Origin: Ignavibacteriales bacterium
GTDB taxonomy: Bacteria > Bacteroidota > Ignavibacteria > Ignavibacteriales > SURF-24
Direction: 5' to 3'
Length of the DNA: 64,000 nt
Assembly: GCA_003599415.1 (NCBI GenBank)
Contig: QZKB01000146.1
Location: forward strand, 16,790-80,789
The notes beneath the pieces are model-generated. The model searched no databases. It saw only the letters and a list, made by a program, of their open reading frames with translations, and was not told the DNA's origin. Positions 10,047-18,112 of the stretch are shown piece after piece; positions within the stretch are counted from its first letter, which is position 1, and every line of letters starts with the position of its first letter. The position numbers and the translations under genes are program-made.

Positions 10047-13007
10047 TCATTTGACCAATATCATTTTTTTAGTTGAAGTAAAACTTCCGGACTTTAACTG
10101 ATAAAAATAAACTCCGCTTGTCAGATTACCGCCATCTATTACAACATCGTATTCTCCTGCAGATAATTCTTTATTTATTAAAGTGATTATTTCTTTACCG
10201 AGGATATTGTAAATTTGTAGAGACGTCATATATGACGTCTCTACATTTGGTAACGTGAATTTTATTTTTGTAACCGGATTAAACGGATTAGGATAATTCT
10301 GATACAAATTAAATTCTTCAGGCAAAGATGAATTTTTACTCTTAACATCTGTTGAAACTGGATCATCTTGACCAGGTGAACCATTAATAGCTGATGATGC
10401 TATCCAGTTCATCGCATCATTTAAATCTCCGCCGGGATTAATTGCTTTTGTTACAAGCGAATAACCCCCGCCATCTGCAGCTTCCGGCCAGGGAGATTTA
10501 TCATTATACTTTACGGAAAAAACTGTATCCCCTGATGAACTGACAAGAGTAATTTTCTCTCCGCGGTTATCAAGCTGATTTGTATATTCACCAAAAGGTA
10601 AAAATCCGTAACGTTTATTAAACTGAGATTCATTTGATGCTAAAACAATAAACTCACCTTGATTAAAAGTTGCCCCGGTTGGAAAAGTATAATCAATACC
10701 TTCCGCAAAACTTAAGCCTGAAAGATTAACAGGCGCTGAGCCTATGTTCTTAAGCTCTAAAAACTCAAGTTCATTATCATCAATTGTATCCTGTCCTGCT
10801 ATTTCATCAACCGGGTGATAATGTATTTCCGTAAGCTTCAGACTTTCATATTGAGTGTTGGTATAGAGTATAAGCTGATGCAATGCACTCCAGTTTGTTC
10901 CTTTGAGTATACGCGCTTTAATTACGATTGTTTCATTTACAATCTCTTCAGTTTCAGAATTGATTTCTTTAGCTGATGCAGAAACTCCACCGCCCGTTTC
11001 TCTTGGATCAGTTCCATTTAAAGTATAATAAATTATACCGGTCTGTGCACCGGGCTTTTTGATTTTTAAAATATAGCCGGGCTCAATTTTTACTTGTTCA
11101 TCAGTAATTTCATAATCTTTATTCAGAAAAAGCGGCGGACTGACTTCTGTATATAAGCCAGCACCTTTAAGCTGAGTAAGAACAATGTGTGTTCTGTAAG
11201 GAAAATAATTATTGATAATATCATTAACTGCAAAGAGCCAATCATCATCTTTTGTTCTTGGTGGGGTTGCGTAAGTATCTCCCCATCTTGCAGATTCTGC
11301 AATGATTGCCGTTTCAATTTCTTTTATACGGGATTGGAATAATGCAGACGCATTTGCAGGTGTCATACTTCCATTATTAAAGAAATGTTTATACACGTGA
11401 TCCATAAACCTGGTCCGATATTCAGGATTATCTGAAAGTTTAAAATGAAGCCACTGCGGATGAAAGGTGTTGAACGTGGAGACTTTCATTTTATATGAAT
11501 CATTAAGAGTTCCAATGTTCACACGGTTCTCGTACAAGCCAATGCCGGGACCTTCACCTGCAGTTGTTCTTAGTGAATGTTCAGCATCATGCACAATGAA
11601 TTTAAAACCGTCATTCCTGTTCCTGTTATAAATACAATAGAAATTTCTAAGCACATTATTCTGCCCGAACTTTGATACAGGACAGTCAAAATTCCCGGCA
11701 AAGAAAATCACAAGCATAAAGTCGATGAGGTTATCAATATCCACTAAAACTTTGTAATCAGGGTTGCGTGTTCCATCCGGATTCATTCCCTGCAGCTTAA
11801 AGTAATTAGCATTATTTGAAAATCCGGAGGTACACAAATTCCAAACTTCACGATAAGCATTTGTATTTCCATCCGTAGCATAAATTGCAGTAGGCCAGTT
11901 ATCATCAGCTTTAATTACATCATAATCTTCCGCAACTCCTCCAAAATACGATGCAGCAAAATTTGCCTCAGGTCTTTCCTGCGATTGATATATTCCCCAG
12001 TAAACTCCGTTAATATAAAGATGATAATATCTGCTCCTTGTATAAGGCCTGTCAAGTTCTCTCTGAAGATCTCTTGAATACACATCACGGTTCATGGTAT
12101 TATATTCACCCTGGTGACCAGGAAAGCTCCACGAATAATTCTGGCTTGTTCGTAAATCAAGGTTATCAAATTCATCAACACCCTCCTCATCAAACAAGGG
12201 GTATTCAAGTTTTGCTTTACCGTATTCTTTCCTGAAAAAAATTCTGAATGCGTGCTTGGGATTACTTCCGCTGCGGCTTGCACCACCGCGGATTCTTATT
12301 CCGGCATTAATCTGAAATCCTTCTGATCCGTCAGGATTAATCAATTCAACTGATGCCGGACGCTCCCAGTTTTGACCGTCCTGGTAAGCGTTCATATAAA
12401 TTCCGGTGGACTTATTAAACAGATTACTCAGATCAGTAGTAATTGAAACAGTTGGAATTGACAAAAGCGCATCATCAATTAAATCTTTATATCTTGCATC
12501 ATTCAGAACATCGGGATCCATTCCGTAATTGATTGACTGCGGATTTGATGAAGTTGTAGGGGAAGGCCATGCACTTCCTGGCTTCTGTCCATCTGGAGAA
12601 AGCGCAGCAACTTTATTAACAAATAAATATGTCTGTGTAATTGATTCACTTAACGAATCACCTATAACAACGCAGGCGCGCACAATTATAGCGGCCGATT
12701 TGGGCCTTTGTCCTTCTGTACTTTCCGGATCAATATTAATTTCAACCGGAGAAGTTTTTATTATTGCTGAAGCTGAGGTACCCGGTTCTGAACCGTCCAG
12801 AGTATATCTGATCATAGAAGCCGGTGATTTAGAAGTGATGGTAAGATTAAAAGAGTTTTCGAAAAAACCATGCTGTACAGAGAATCCGGGTTTTTCAATT
12901 GAAGATGCAAAAGAAGTTTTATTCTCTTCAGCATAACATAAAAGGCTAAAGAAAATTATTACCGGAAATATGAATGAGATTATTTGAACGCCTGTTTTCT
13001 GATGCAT
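10047..13007 (-). CDS. CotH-family secreted protein with chitobiase-C, lamin-tail and T9SS domains
   Basis: The protein has 986 residues. The domains in order are a signal peptide (1-27), a chitobiase C-terminal-like beta domain with IRYTLDGSEP (about 40-120), and a CotH kinase-like domain (about 180-590) with RIRGGASR, GVYWGIYQSQERPE and HDAEHSLR. A second chitobiase-like segment (YYTLNGTDP), a lamin-tail domain (KLTEIHYHP; FLELKNIG), and a type A T9SS tail (YQNYPNPFNP ... KKMILVK) follow. CotH proteins are atypical kinases in spores and eukaryotes, but in secreted bacterial multidomain forms like this the substrate is unknown. The tail predicts export through T9SS and anchoring at, or release from, the surface. 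A 30-bp palindrome sits inside the tail coding sequence (10216-10245). Confidence 0.9.
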   Translation of the reverse strand: MHQKTGVQIISFIFPVIIFFSLLCYAEENKTSFASSIEKPGFSVQHGFFENSFNLTITSKSPASMIRYTLDGSEPGTSASAIIKTSPVEINIDPESTEGQRPKSAAIIVRACVVIGDSLSESITQTYLFVNKVAALSPDGQKPGSAWPSPTTSSNPQSINYGMDPDVLNDARYKDLIDDALLSIPTVSITTDLSNLFNKSTGIYMNAYQDGQNWERPASVELINPDGSEGFQINAGIRIRGGASRSGSNPKHAFRIFFRKEYGKAKLEYPLFDEEGVDEFDNLDLRTSQNYSWSFPGHQGEYNTMNRDVYSRDLQRELDRPYTRSRYYHLYINGVYWGIYQSQERPEANFAASYFGGVAEDYDVIKADDNWPTAIYATDGNTNAYREVWNLCTSGFSNNANYFKLQGMNPDGTRNPDYKVLVDIDNLIDFMLVIFFAGNFDCPVSKFGQNNVLRNFYCIYNRNRNDGFKFIVHDAEHSLRTTAGEGPGIGLYENRVNIGTLNDSYKMKVSTFNTFHPQWLHFKLSDNPEYRTRFMDHVYKHFFNNGSMTPANASALFQSRIKEIETAIIAESARWGDTYATPPRTKDDDWLFAVNDIINNYFPYRTHIVLTQLKGAGLYTEVSPPLFLNKDYEITDEQVKIEPGYILKIKKPGAQTGIIYYTLNGTDPRETGGGVSASAKEINSETEEIVNETIVIKARILKGTNWSALHQLILYTNTQYESLKLTEIHYHPVDEIAGQDTIDDNELEFLELKNIGSAPVNLSGLSFAEGIDYTFPTGATFNQGEFIVLASNESQFNKRYGFLPFGEYTNQLDNRGEKITLVSSSGDTVFSVKYNDKSPWPEAADGGGYSLVTKAINPGGDLNDAMNWIASSAINGSPGQDDPVSTDVKSKNSSLPEEFNLYQNYPNPFNPVTKIKFTLPNVETSYMTSLQIYNILGKEIITLINKELSAGEYDVVIDGGNLTSGVYFYQLKSGSFTSTKKMILVK
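10216..10245. repeat. 30-bp perfect palindrome inside a coding sequence
   Basis: The half-site TGTAGAGACGTCATA is followed directly by its exact reverse complement. It lies in frame within the T9SS tail of the CotH-like gene, where it encodes the VETSYMTSLQ stretch between two conserved tail strands. The tails of the other secreted proteins here lack it. It looks like a small palindromic mobile repeat (REP/MITE-like) that inserted without breaking the frame. Confidence 0.8.
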
Positions 13008-13042
13008 ATGAAACTTAAAATAGTTTTTTATTTATCACTTCT

Positions 13043-13087
13043 TTATAAAAAAACACGCCTAAAGTTCGCGTGAACCTTTGGCGTGTT
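13043..13087 (-). terminator. Rho-independent terminator of the tandem-domain gene
   Basis: The arms AACACGCCTAAAGTTC (13052-13067) and GAACCTTTGGCGTGTT (13072-13087) pair almost perfectly around a short loop. On the minus strand the hairpin is followed by a run of T. It lies 27 bases after the stop codon of the gene ending at 13114 and separates it from the CotH gene. Confidence 0.88.
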
Positions 13088-13113
13088 CTTAGGAATGGAG
13101 GAGAGAAACTTTA

Positions 13114-14880
13114 TTACTTAAGTAAAATCATTTTTTTGCTTAACACCGTATTGCCGGCTTCTAATTTATAAAAGTAAATTCCTGACGGTAAACCGGATGC
13201 ATTAAAATCAGCATTATAAGTTCCGGCAGTAAGTTCTTCATCAACAAGAGTGCTTACAAGCTGACCAAGCAGGTTATAAACATTTAATCTTACTTTACCC
13301 GCATGATTTATGTTGAATGAAATTTTTGTTGACGGGTTGAAAGGATTAGGATAATTCTGTTTTAGTTCATAAGAACTGATTATGTCTTTAATCTTTTCAA
13401 CAGCAGTAGCGCCCGGTTTCATGTCATTCCATGAAGTACCCAAACGGATTTCATCAACAGCCATTGTCATTCCAACACCTTCACCGCCCCAATGCACTGC
13501 AATCCTGTCGAAGCCGTTATCAATTCTCCAGTTACCTCTTGCATCAGCAACAACCGTATCGGGTTCTGCACCTTCAGGATCAGGTGTAACCCATAGGAAT
13601 ACTCTGTTACCGAGAGTATCACCAGTCATTACAACTTTTGCAACTAACCATTGCGGTCCATCGTGCGTTAAATATCCGGTATGGCCCATTGTATTATAAG
13701 TTGCAATACTGATTGAATCATTGCCCCACTCGTGGCCTATACCTGCTCTTTCATTTGTTCCATCAAATACACTTACCAGGGCCCAGCCATTGTTAGTATA
13801 ATTTTTTAATTCGTACAGGCAGCTAAGCCAATAAACTTTACCGGCTTCGTTTGGCCAGCGTTTATCAAGATATCTGCCATATCTTTGCCAGCCCCATGCG
13901 CTTGGATTAGCACCCATCATTAATCCACCGGAATGCCCGATTGTATAGTTCAGATCATCATAAGCAAAACCGGTATCAACGATAGTCATTATTTCATAAT
14001 TACCGTCGAACATATCCCATGATCCGCCCCATCCGCCACCAGCTGTACCAAGCAACGTGTCCACAGAAGTGCCTACGGAATAATCAAATGATTCTTTTAC
14101 AACTGAGCCGGAAGCAGCTTCAGCAGAAATAAAATCCCATGTAGTGCCAAGACGAATTTCATCAACAGCCATTGTCATTCCAACACCTTCACCACCCCAA
14201 TGAACAGCGATCCTGTTAAAACCAGATCTTATGTTCCAGGTACCTCTTGCATCGGCAACAGTTGTATCCGGTTCACCACCTTTAGGATCAGGACTAACCC
14301 ATAAAAATACTCTTGCTGTAGAATCACCGCTCATCACCATTTTTGCTACAAGCCATTGTGGTCCATCGTGAGTTAAATAACCTGAATGGCCCATTGTATT
14401 ATAAGTTGCAATACTTATTGAATCATTTCCCCATTCGTGACCAATACCTGCTCTTTCATTCGTACTATCATATACACTTACCAAAGCCCAGCCGTTATTT
14501 GTGTAGTTTTTTAATTCATACAAACAGCTCATCCAATAAATTTTACCTGCTTCATTGGGCCATTTTTTATCAAGATATCTTCCGTATCTTTGCCAACCCC
14601 ATGCACTTGGATTTGCTCCCATAATCAAACCACCGGTATGGGAAACCGTATAGTTTAAATCATCATAAGCAAAGCCGGTATCAACAATTGTCATAACCTC
14701 ATAATTACCGTCAAACATATCCCAGGATCCGCCCCATCCATTACCGGCAGTACCAAGTAAAGTATCCGGTGAAGAGCCTATTGGATAATCAAAAGATTCA
14801 TAAACTTCATATTGCGAGAAAACAGTGGACGCCATTAACAATACGAACGCGAAACAAACTAAAAGTATTTTTGTACGCAT
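13114..14880 (-). CDS. Secreted protein with two near-identical tandem domains and T9SS tail
   Basis: The protein has 588 residues. A signal peptide (1-22) is followed by two copies of a domain of about 230 residues (about 24-255 and 262-490), beginning YESFDYPIGSS and ending in AVDEIRLGT. The copies are offset by 708 bp at DNA level. Each contains GWGGSWDMFDG, NPSAWGWQRYGRYLDK and WGGEGVGMTMAVDE. The beta-rich pattern suggests a concanavalin/LamG-like jelly roll, so carbohydrate binding is a guess; I recognise no catalytic motif. The protein ends in a type A T9SS tail (QNYPNPFNPST ... KKMILLK). It has its own terminator and a promoter element shared with the TonB receptor at 1-2471, so it is probably a co-regulated surface protein. 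Confidence 0.88.
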   Translation of the reverse strand: MRTKILLVCFAFVLLMASTVFSQYEVYESFDYPIGSSPDTLLGTAGNGWGGSWDMFDGNYEVMTIVDTGFAYDDLNYTVSHTGGLIMGANPSAWGWQRYGRYLDKKWPNEAGKIYWMSCLYELKNYTNNGWALVSVYDSTNERAGIGHEWGNDSISIATYNTMGHSGYLTHDGPQWLVAKMVMSGDSTARVFLWVSPDPKGGEPDTTVADARGTWNIRSGFNRIAVHWGGEGVGMTMAVDEIRLGTTWDFISAEAASGSVVKESFDYSVGTSVDTLLGTAGGGWGGSWDMFDGNYEIMTIVDTGFAYDDLNYTIGHSGGLMMGANPSAWGWQRYGRYLDKRWPNEAGKVYWLSCLYELKNYTNNGWALVSVFDGTNERAGIGHEWGNDSISIATYNTMGHTGYLTHDGPQWLVAKVVMTGDTLGNRVFLWVTPDPEGAEPDTVVADARGNWRIDNGFDRIAVHWGGEGVGMTMAVDEIRLGTSWNDMKPGATAVEKIKDIISSYELKQNYPNPFNPSTKISFNINHAGKVRLNVYNLLGQLVSTLVDEELTAGTYNADFNASGLPSGIYFYKLEAGNTVLSKKMILLK

Positions 14881-15311
14881 AGTTTTACTCCTGACTTTAT
14901 AGAATTCTAAAATGATTTTTAATAAAAGTTATTAAAACGGTTATCTTTTGGCGGTAATATAGGATTATAGCAATAACATTGTTTTTGCTAATGTTCCAAA
15001 TGTTTTAATCATTATCCCAAATTAAAATGAATCTGCTTCCTGCTTGAAAAAAGAAGTTTTTGGAAGATTTTTTTTATTCTGCTATAAAAATTATTTTGAT
15101 CCTGAGGAGATGTTTTGAATTGACTTTATATTTTTATCGCATCTTATTCTTATTACTTGATTATTCCGGTAAAAGTTTAGGTGAATTCCGTCTATCAGTG
15201 TATTGAAACTCTTGTAACCGAAATTGAATTTATCATCATATTAATTATGATAATGATAAAGTGATTAAGCTTTAAATGATGAATTACATATCACCGGATA
15301 AAAATTTAAGT
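14881..15311. other. Intergenic region with operator-like element B
   Basis: These 431 bases contain no gene that I can support. They hold the leader and candidate promoter of the tandem-domain gene (14964-15020). Toward the right there is AT-rich sequence with a TTATCAT/ATGATAA-type imperfect hairpin near 15232-15262, which could act as a weak terminator for the DUF5916 gene ending at 15312. Confidence 0.6.
14964..15020 (-). promoter_or_regulatory. Candidate activated promoter: conserved 40-bp element B plus TATAAT
   Basis: Bases 14981-15020 are the second copy of the 40-bp element at 2687-2726. Eleven bases downstream on the minus strand lies TTGC-TATAAT (-10 at 14964-14969). No good -35 hexamer is present 17 bp upstream of it; that position is occupied by the element itself, as expected of a promoter that needs an activator. 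The start codon is about 80 bases downstream. Confidence 0.55.
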
Positions 15312-17942
15312 TTATATCGAGAACCAGTACTGGAATTTGGCTAAGAAAATGTTCTGTGATTCGAGATCCCATAACCTGGTCCAGTTATCACCTAAAGAAA
15401 CATTTGTTGTAGGCTCATAAGAAGTACGGGTGTGTGTCCATACTAAATAAATAATTGAGCCCGGCTGAAATTCCCATCTGAAGACAAGATTGGATCTTAA
15501 TTCACGGTAATTGAAATCAGGATTGCCGAAAGAATAAACTGTTGAAAGACCACTTGCCTCATCAATTAGTTTCGTCGAATACATCATTTCATTCATGTCA
15601 TATGAAATTTTATCACCACTCAAAACTTCGTAAAGTTTGTTATAATCTTTTGAGGCGGGATTCTTAATCTGTTTGAAGTTTGAAAATGTACCAAGTGATA
15701 AATAAGCGTTACCGTAATACTGGATTGTAAAATCAGGAGTGATAGCAAAATCGAAACGCAAAGTACTGCTTAAAGTTTTCCTGTTCATTTCTGCAAGAAG
15801 GTAATATTTAAATCCATTGTAATCCGGTGTAGCAATGTACTGGAGATTATTCACTTCTCTTGAAAAACCAATTTCCCCGGTAGTTTGAAGCGCATTGCTG
15901 AATTTATAAGTAAAGCCAAGTGAAAAATAATTTGAATAGGAAATTTTATCATCATATGTATGGCGGTTAAAGTTAAATGTTAATCCCAAATCCTTTGCCT
16001 GGTCGGTTTGCAGGTAAGCGCCAAATTCCCAGAAGCCTTTTGTGTAGATTGCGGGGCCGCCGCGCAGAATTCTTGTATCGAATATTTCATTCGTCCTTTC
16101 AACTTCTGCACTAAAACTCCATAGATTAAGAAAGTTAAGGTAAGTTTCTAATTCCAGTCCCGAATAAAGATTTTCACCGCCGAAGTTCCATCTGTCTGAT
16201 CCGTTAAGGCTGAACGAATACGTCCGGAAAATACTTTGAGGTTCTCTTTCAATATAACTTACACCGGCTTCAGTTTTAACTTCATCTGCAGTTTGAAGAA
16301 AACCAAGGTCATTCAATTCAAGTCCGGGAGATTTCCAGACCACTTTAGTATTGTAGCGCCAGTTGCCGTAGCTTTCCTTGTTAAATTCCAGGCTGCCGCC
16401 ATGACCATTAAGCACAGTAGCATTTTCGTTATAATTAACATAATCAATTCCCGGCCTGTGGTAATAACGAGATGATGCCTGCTGTAATCTTCTTAATGCA
16501 GCGGGTTCCCCGTTAAGGTGGCTGCCAATTAATTTTGCTTCGATGAAATAAGTTTTATTCATTAAATAATGTTTGAAGTCCAATCCGCCAGTAAAGACAT
16601 TTTCAGGAAGTATGTAAAGATTCTTTTCATTAATCTTTCGGTTAGTCATTGTAATAATTCCGCCAAGGCTTGTATTGCTCTCGTTCATATCCTGCTTTAA
16701 ACGTGCAACAAAATAATTTGAAAGCGGTTCAACAGTTTGTTCGGATCGGTTTCCGTTGTAATCTATTTCTGAAGTTTCTTTTCCTGTTAAGCTTTCGAGG
16801 ATTCCAATTGATAAACCGTTTTTGGTTCTCCCTGAAAGTTTAACTGCACCAAGTATTGCAGTTGCATCCGGAATTTTTGCGTATTCATTAGATTTGAGAC
16901 CAGGTTCGATTGCAGGCGGGTGACCGATTCTTCTTGAATAAAAAAGCAGATCATCATCAAAATCAAAATTAAAAATTGTTTCTCTTCCTTCTAAAAAGAA
17001 CGGACGCTTTTCGTTGTAAAAAACCTCATAAACACTCAGGTTAAGATTTGCAGGGTCAGCTTCAACCTGGCCAAAATCCGGATTGATAGTTAAATCCATT
17101 GTTAGGTTTGATGATAAGCCGATTTTACCATCAATGCCGAAGTTACCATTCCATTCATTCTTTTTTGAGAAAGGATTTCCCTGAACAACAGGATCTCTTT
17201 TTAATTTTCCAAGAACGTAAGGCATAAGTTCAATCTGCCTGTTCTGCGGAATATTTTTTAATCCTTTAAGATAGCCCATATCGAACAAATGTCCGGGGCC
17301 GTTCATTCTTATAAGACTAAACTGATCTTCTTCCTGCAGGCGGTTTATCCAGCGCCATACGTGCATGCCCCAGATTGGTTCTTCGGTTGTTGTATATCTT
17401 AACTGGCTAAAGGGAATACGAAACTCAACTGTCCAAGCAGAGTTTTCCATACCAACTTTACCATCCCAAACTGCATCCCAGTTAGTATCCCATTGCTGTC
17501 CGTTGAATAAAATCAAATCTGTTTTAGTACCTGAAGCGGAAATATCAAATTCAAATGCGCCTGTTACATGATCAAAATAAGTATCGAGAGCAACTCCAAT
17601 CTGATCCCCGTTAAAGCTATCTTTTCTTCCTGTTCTTATATCAATTTTCTCAGGTTCATTATCGTAAGCGCGGAAAGCAACATAGAGATATTTATCATCA
17701 TAAAGAATTTTTAATGCAGTGGGCTGGCTTGGTTTATTACCTTCGCGCGGAATGCACTGAATAAAATCCTTAAACCATTCGCCTTCATTCCAGCAGGCAT
17801 CATCAAGCTTTCCATCTACAACAGGCGGAAGCGAATTAAGGCGCTGGGTTGTGTAAGTGCTTTTAGGATATTCCTGCGCAAATATACCGGAGCATATTAG
17901 TGCGAGCGTAAATAATATAACTGTACGGAGTGTCATCTGCAA
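15312..17942 (-). CDS. DUF5916 / CBM9-like outer-membrane protein
   Basis: The protein has 876 residues. A signal peptide is followed by a family-9-like carbohydrate-binding domain (about 27-215; LPPVVDGKLDDACWNEGEW, KILYDDKYLYVAFRAYDNEP), then a long DUF5916-type region of alternating amphipathic strands that ends in an aromatic residue (YWFSI), typical of an outer-membrane barrel. The function of this family is not established. The start is ambiguous: TTG at 17942 has AGGA six bases upstream, whereas the ATG at 17936 lies 12 bases from it, so I keep TTG. The gene stands alone, with a terminator of the upstream operon before it. Confidence 0.85.
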   Translation of the reverse strand: MQMTLRTVILFTLALICSGIFAQEYPKSTYTTQRLNSLPPVVDGKLDDACWNEGEWFKDFIQCIPREGNKPSQPTALKILYDDKYLYVAFRAYDNEPEKIDIRTGRKDSFNGDQIGVALDTYFDHVTGAFEFDISASGTKTDLILFNGQQWDTNWDAVWDGKVGMENSAWTVEFRIPFSQLRYTTTEEPIWGMHVWRWINRLQEEDQFSLIRMNGPGHLFDMGYLKGLKNIPQNRQIELMPYVLGKLKRDPVVQGNPFSKKNEWNGNFGIDGKIGLSSNLTMDLTINPDFGQVEADPANLNLSVYEVFYNEKRPFFLEGRETIFNFDFDDDLLFYSRRIGHPPAIEPGLKSNEYAKIPDATAILGAVKLSGRTKNGLSIGILESLTGKETSEIDYNGNRSEQTVEPLSNYFVARLKQDMNESNTSLGGIITMTNRKINEKNLYILPENVFTGGLDFKHYLMNKTYFIEAKLIGSHLNGEPAALRRLQQASSRYYHRPGIDYVNYNENATVLNGHGGSLEFNKESYGNWRYNTKVVWKSPGLELNDLGFLQTADEVKTEAGVSYIEREPQSIFRTYSFSLNGSDRWNFGGENLYSGLELETYLNFLNLWSFSAEVERTNEIFDTRILRGGPAIYTKGFWEFGAYLQTDQAKDLGLTFNFNRHTYDDKISYSNYFSLGFTYKFSNALQTTGEIGFSREVNNLQYIATPDYNGFKYYLLAEMNRKTLSSTLRFDFAITPDFTIQYYGNAYLSLGTFSNFKQIKNPASKDYNKLYEVLSGDKISYDMNEMMYSTKLIDEASGLSTVYSFGNPDFNYRELRSNLVFRWEFQPGSIIYLVWTHTRTSYEPTTNVSLGDNWTRLWDLESQNIFLAKFQYWFSI

Positions 17943-18041
17943 AACGTTTCCTCATTTAAGAATCAATTTTCTGAAAAATTATTTTCGCAAAACTAAAAAG
18001 AAAAAGTGAATGAACAAATTACTACGCGGAATAAATCTATT

Positions 18042-18081
18042 TAAAATGAAAAAGCCCGGGCTAAAAATTAACACCGGGCTT
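18042..18081 (-). terminator. Rho-independent terminator of the uronate operon
   Basis: AAGCCCGG (18052-18059) pairs with CCGGGCTT (18074-18081). On the minus strand the hairpin is followed by TTTTTCATTTT. It lies about 30 bases after the gnd stop codon and ends the nine-gene operon that begins with lacI. Confidence 0.88.
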
Positions 18082-18112
18082 ATGGGATTACTATGAGAGA
18101 ATTTATTTTTCT

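Noticed and set aside
12529..12936. Open frame of 135 codons on the plus strand
   Set aside because: Antisense to the CotH-type gene, which has clear domains and a signal peptide in this stretch; treated as a shadow.
15232..15262. AT-rich TTATCAT/ATGATAA hairpin as a terminator
   Set aside because: Imperfect, weak pairing and about 50 bases from the stop codon; mentioned only in the intergenic note.
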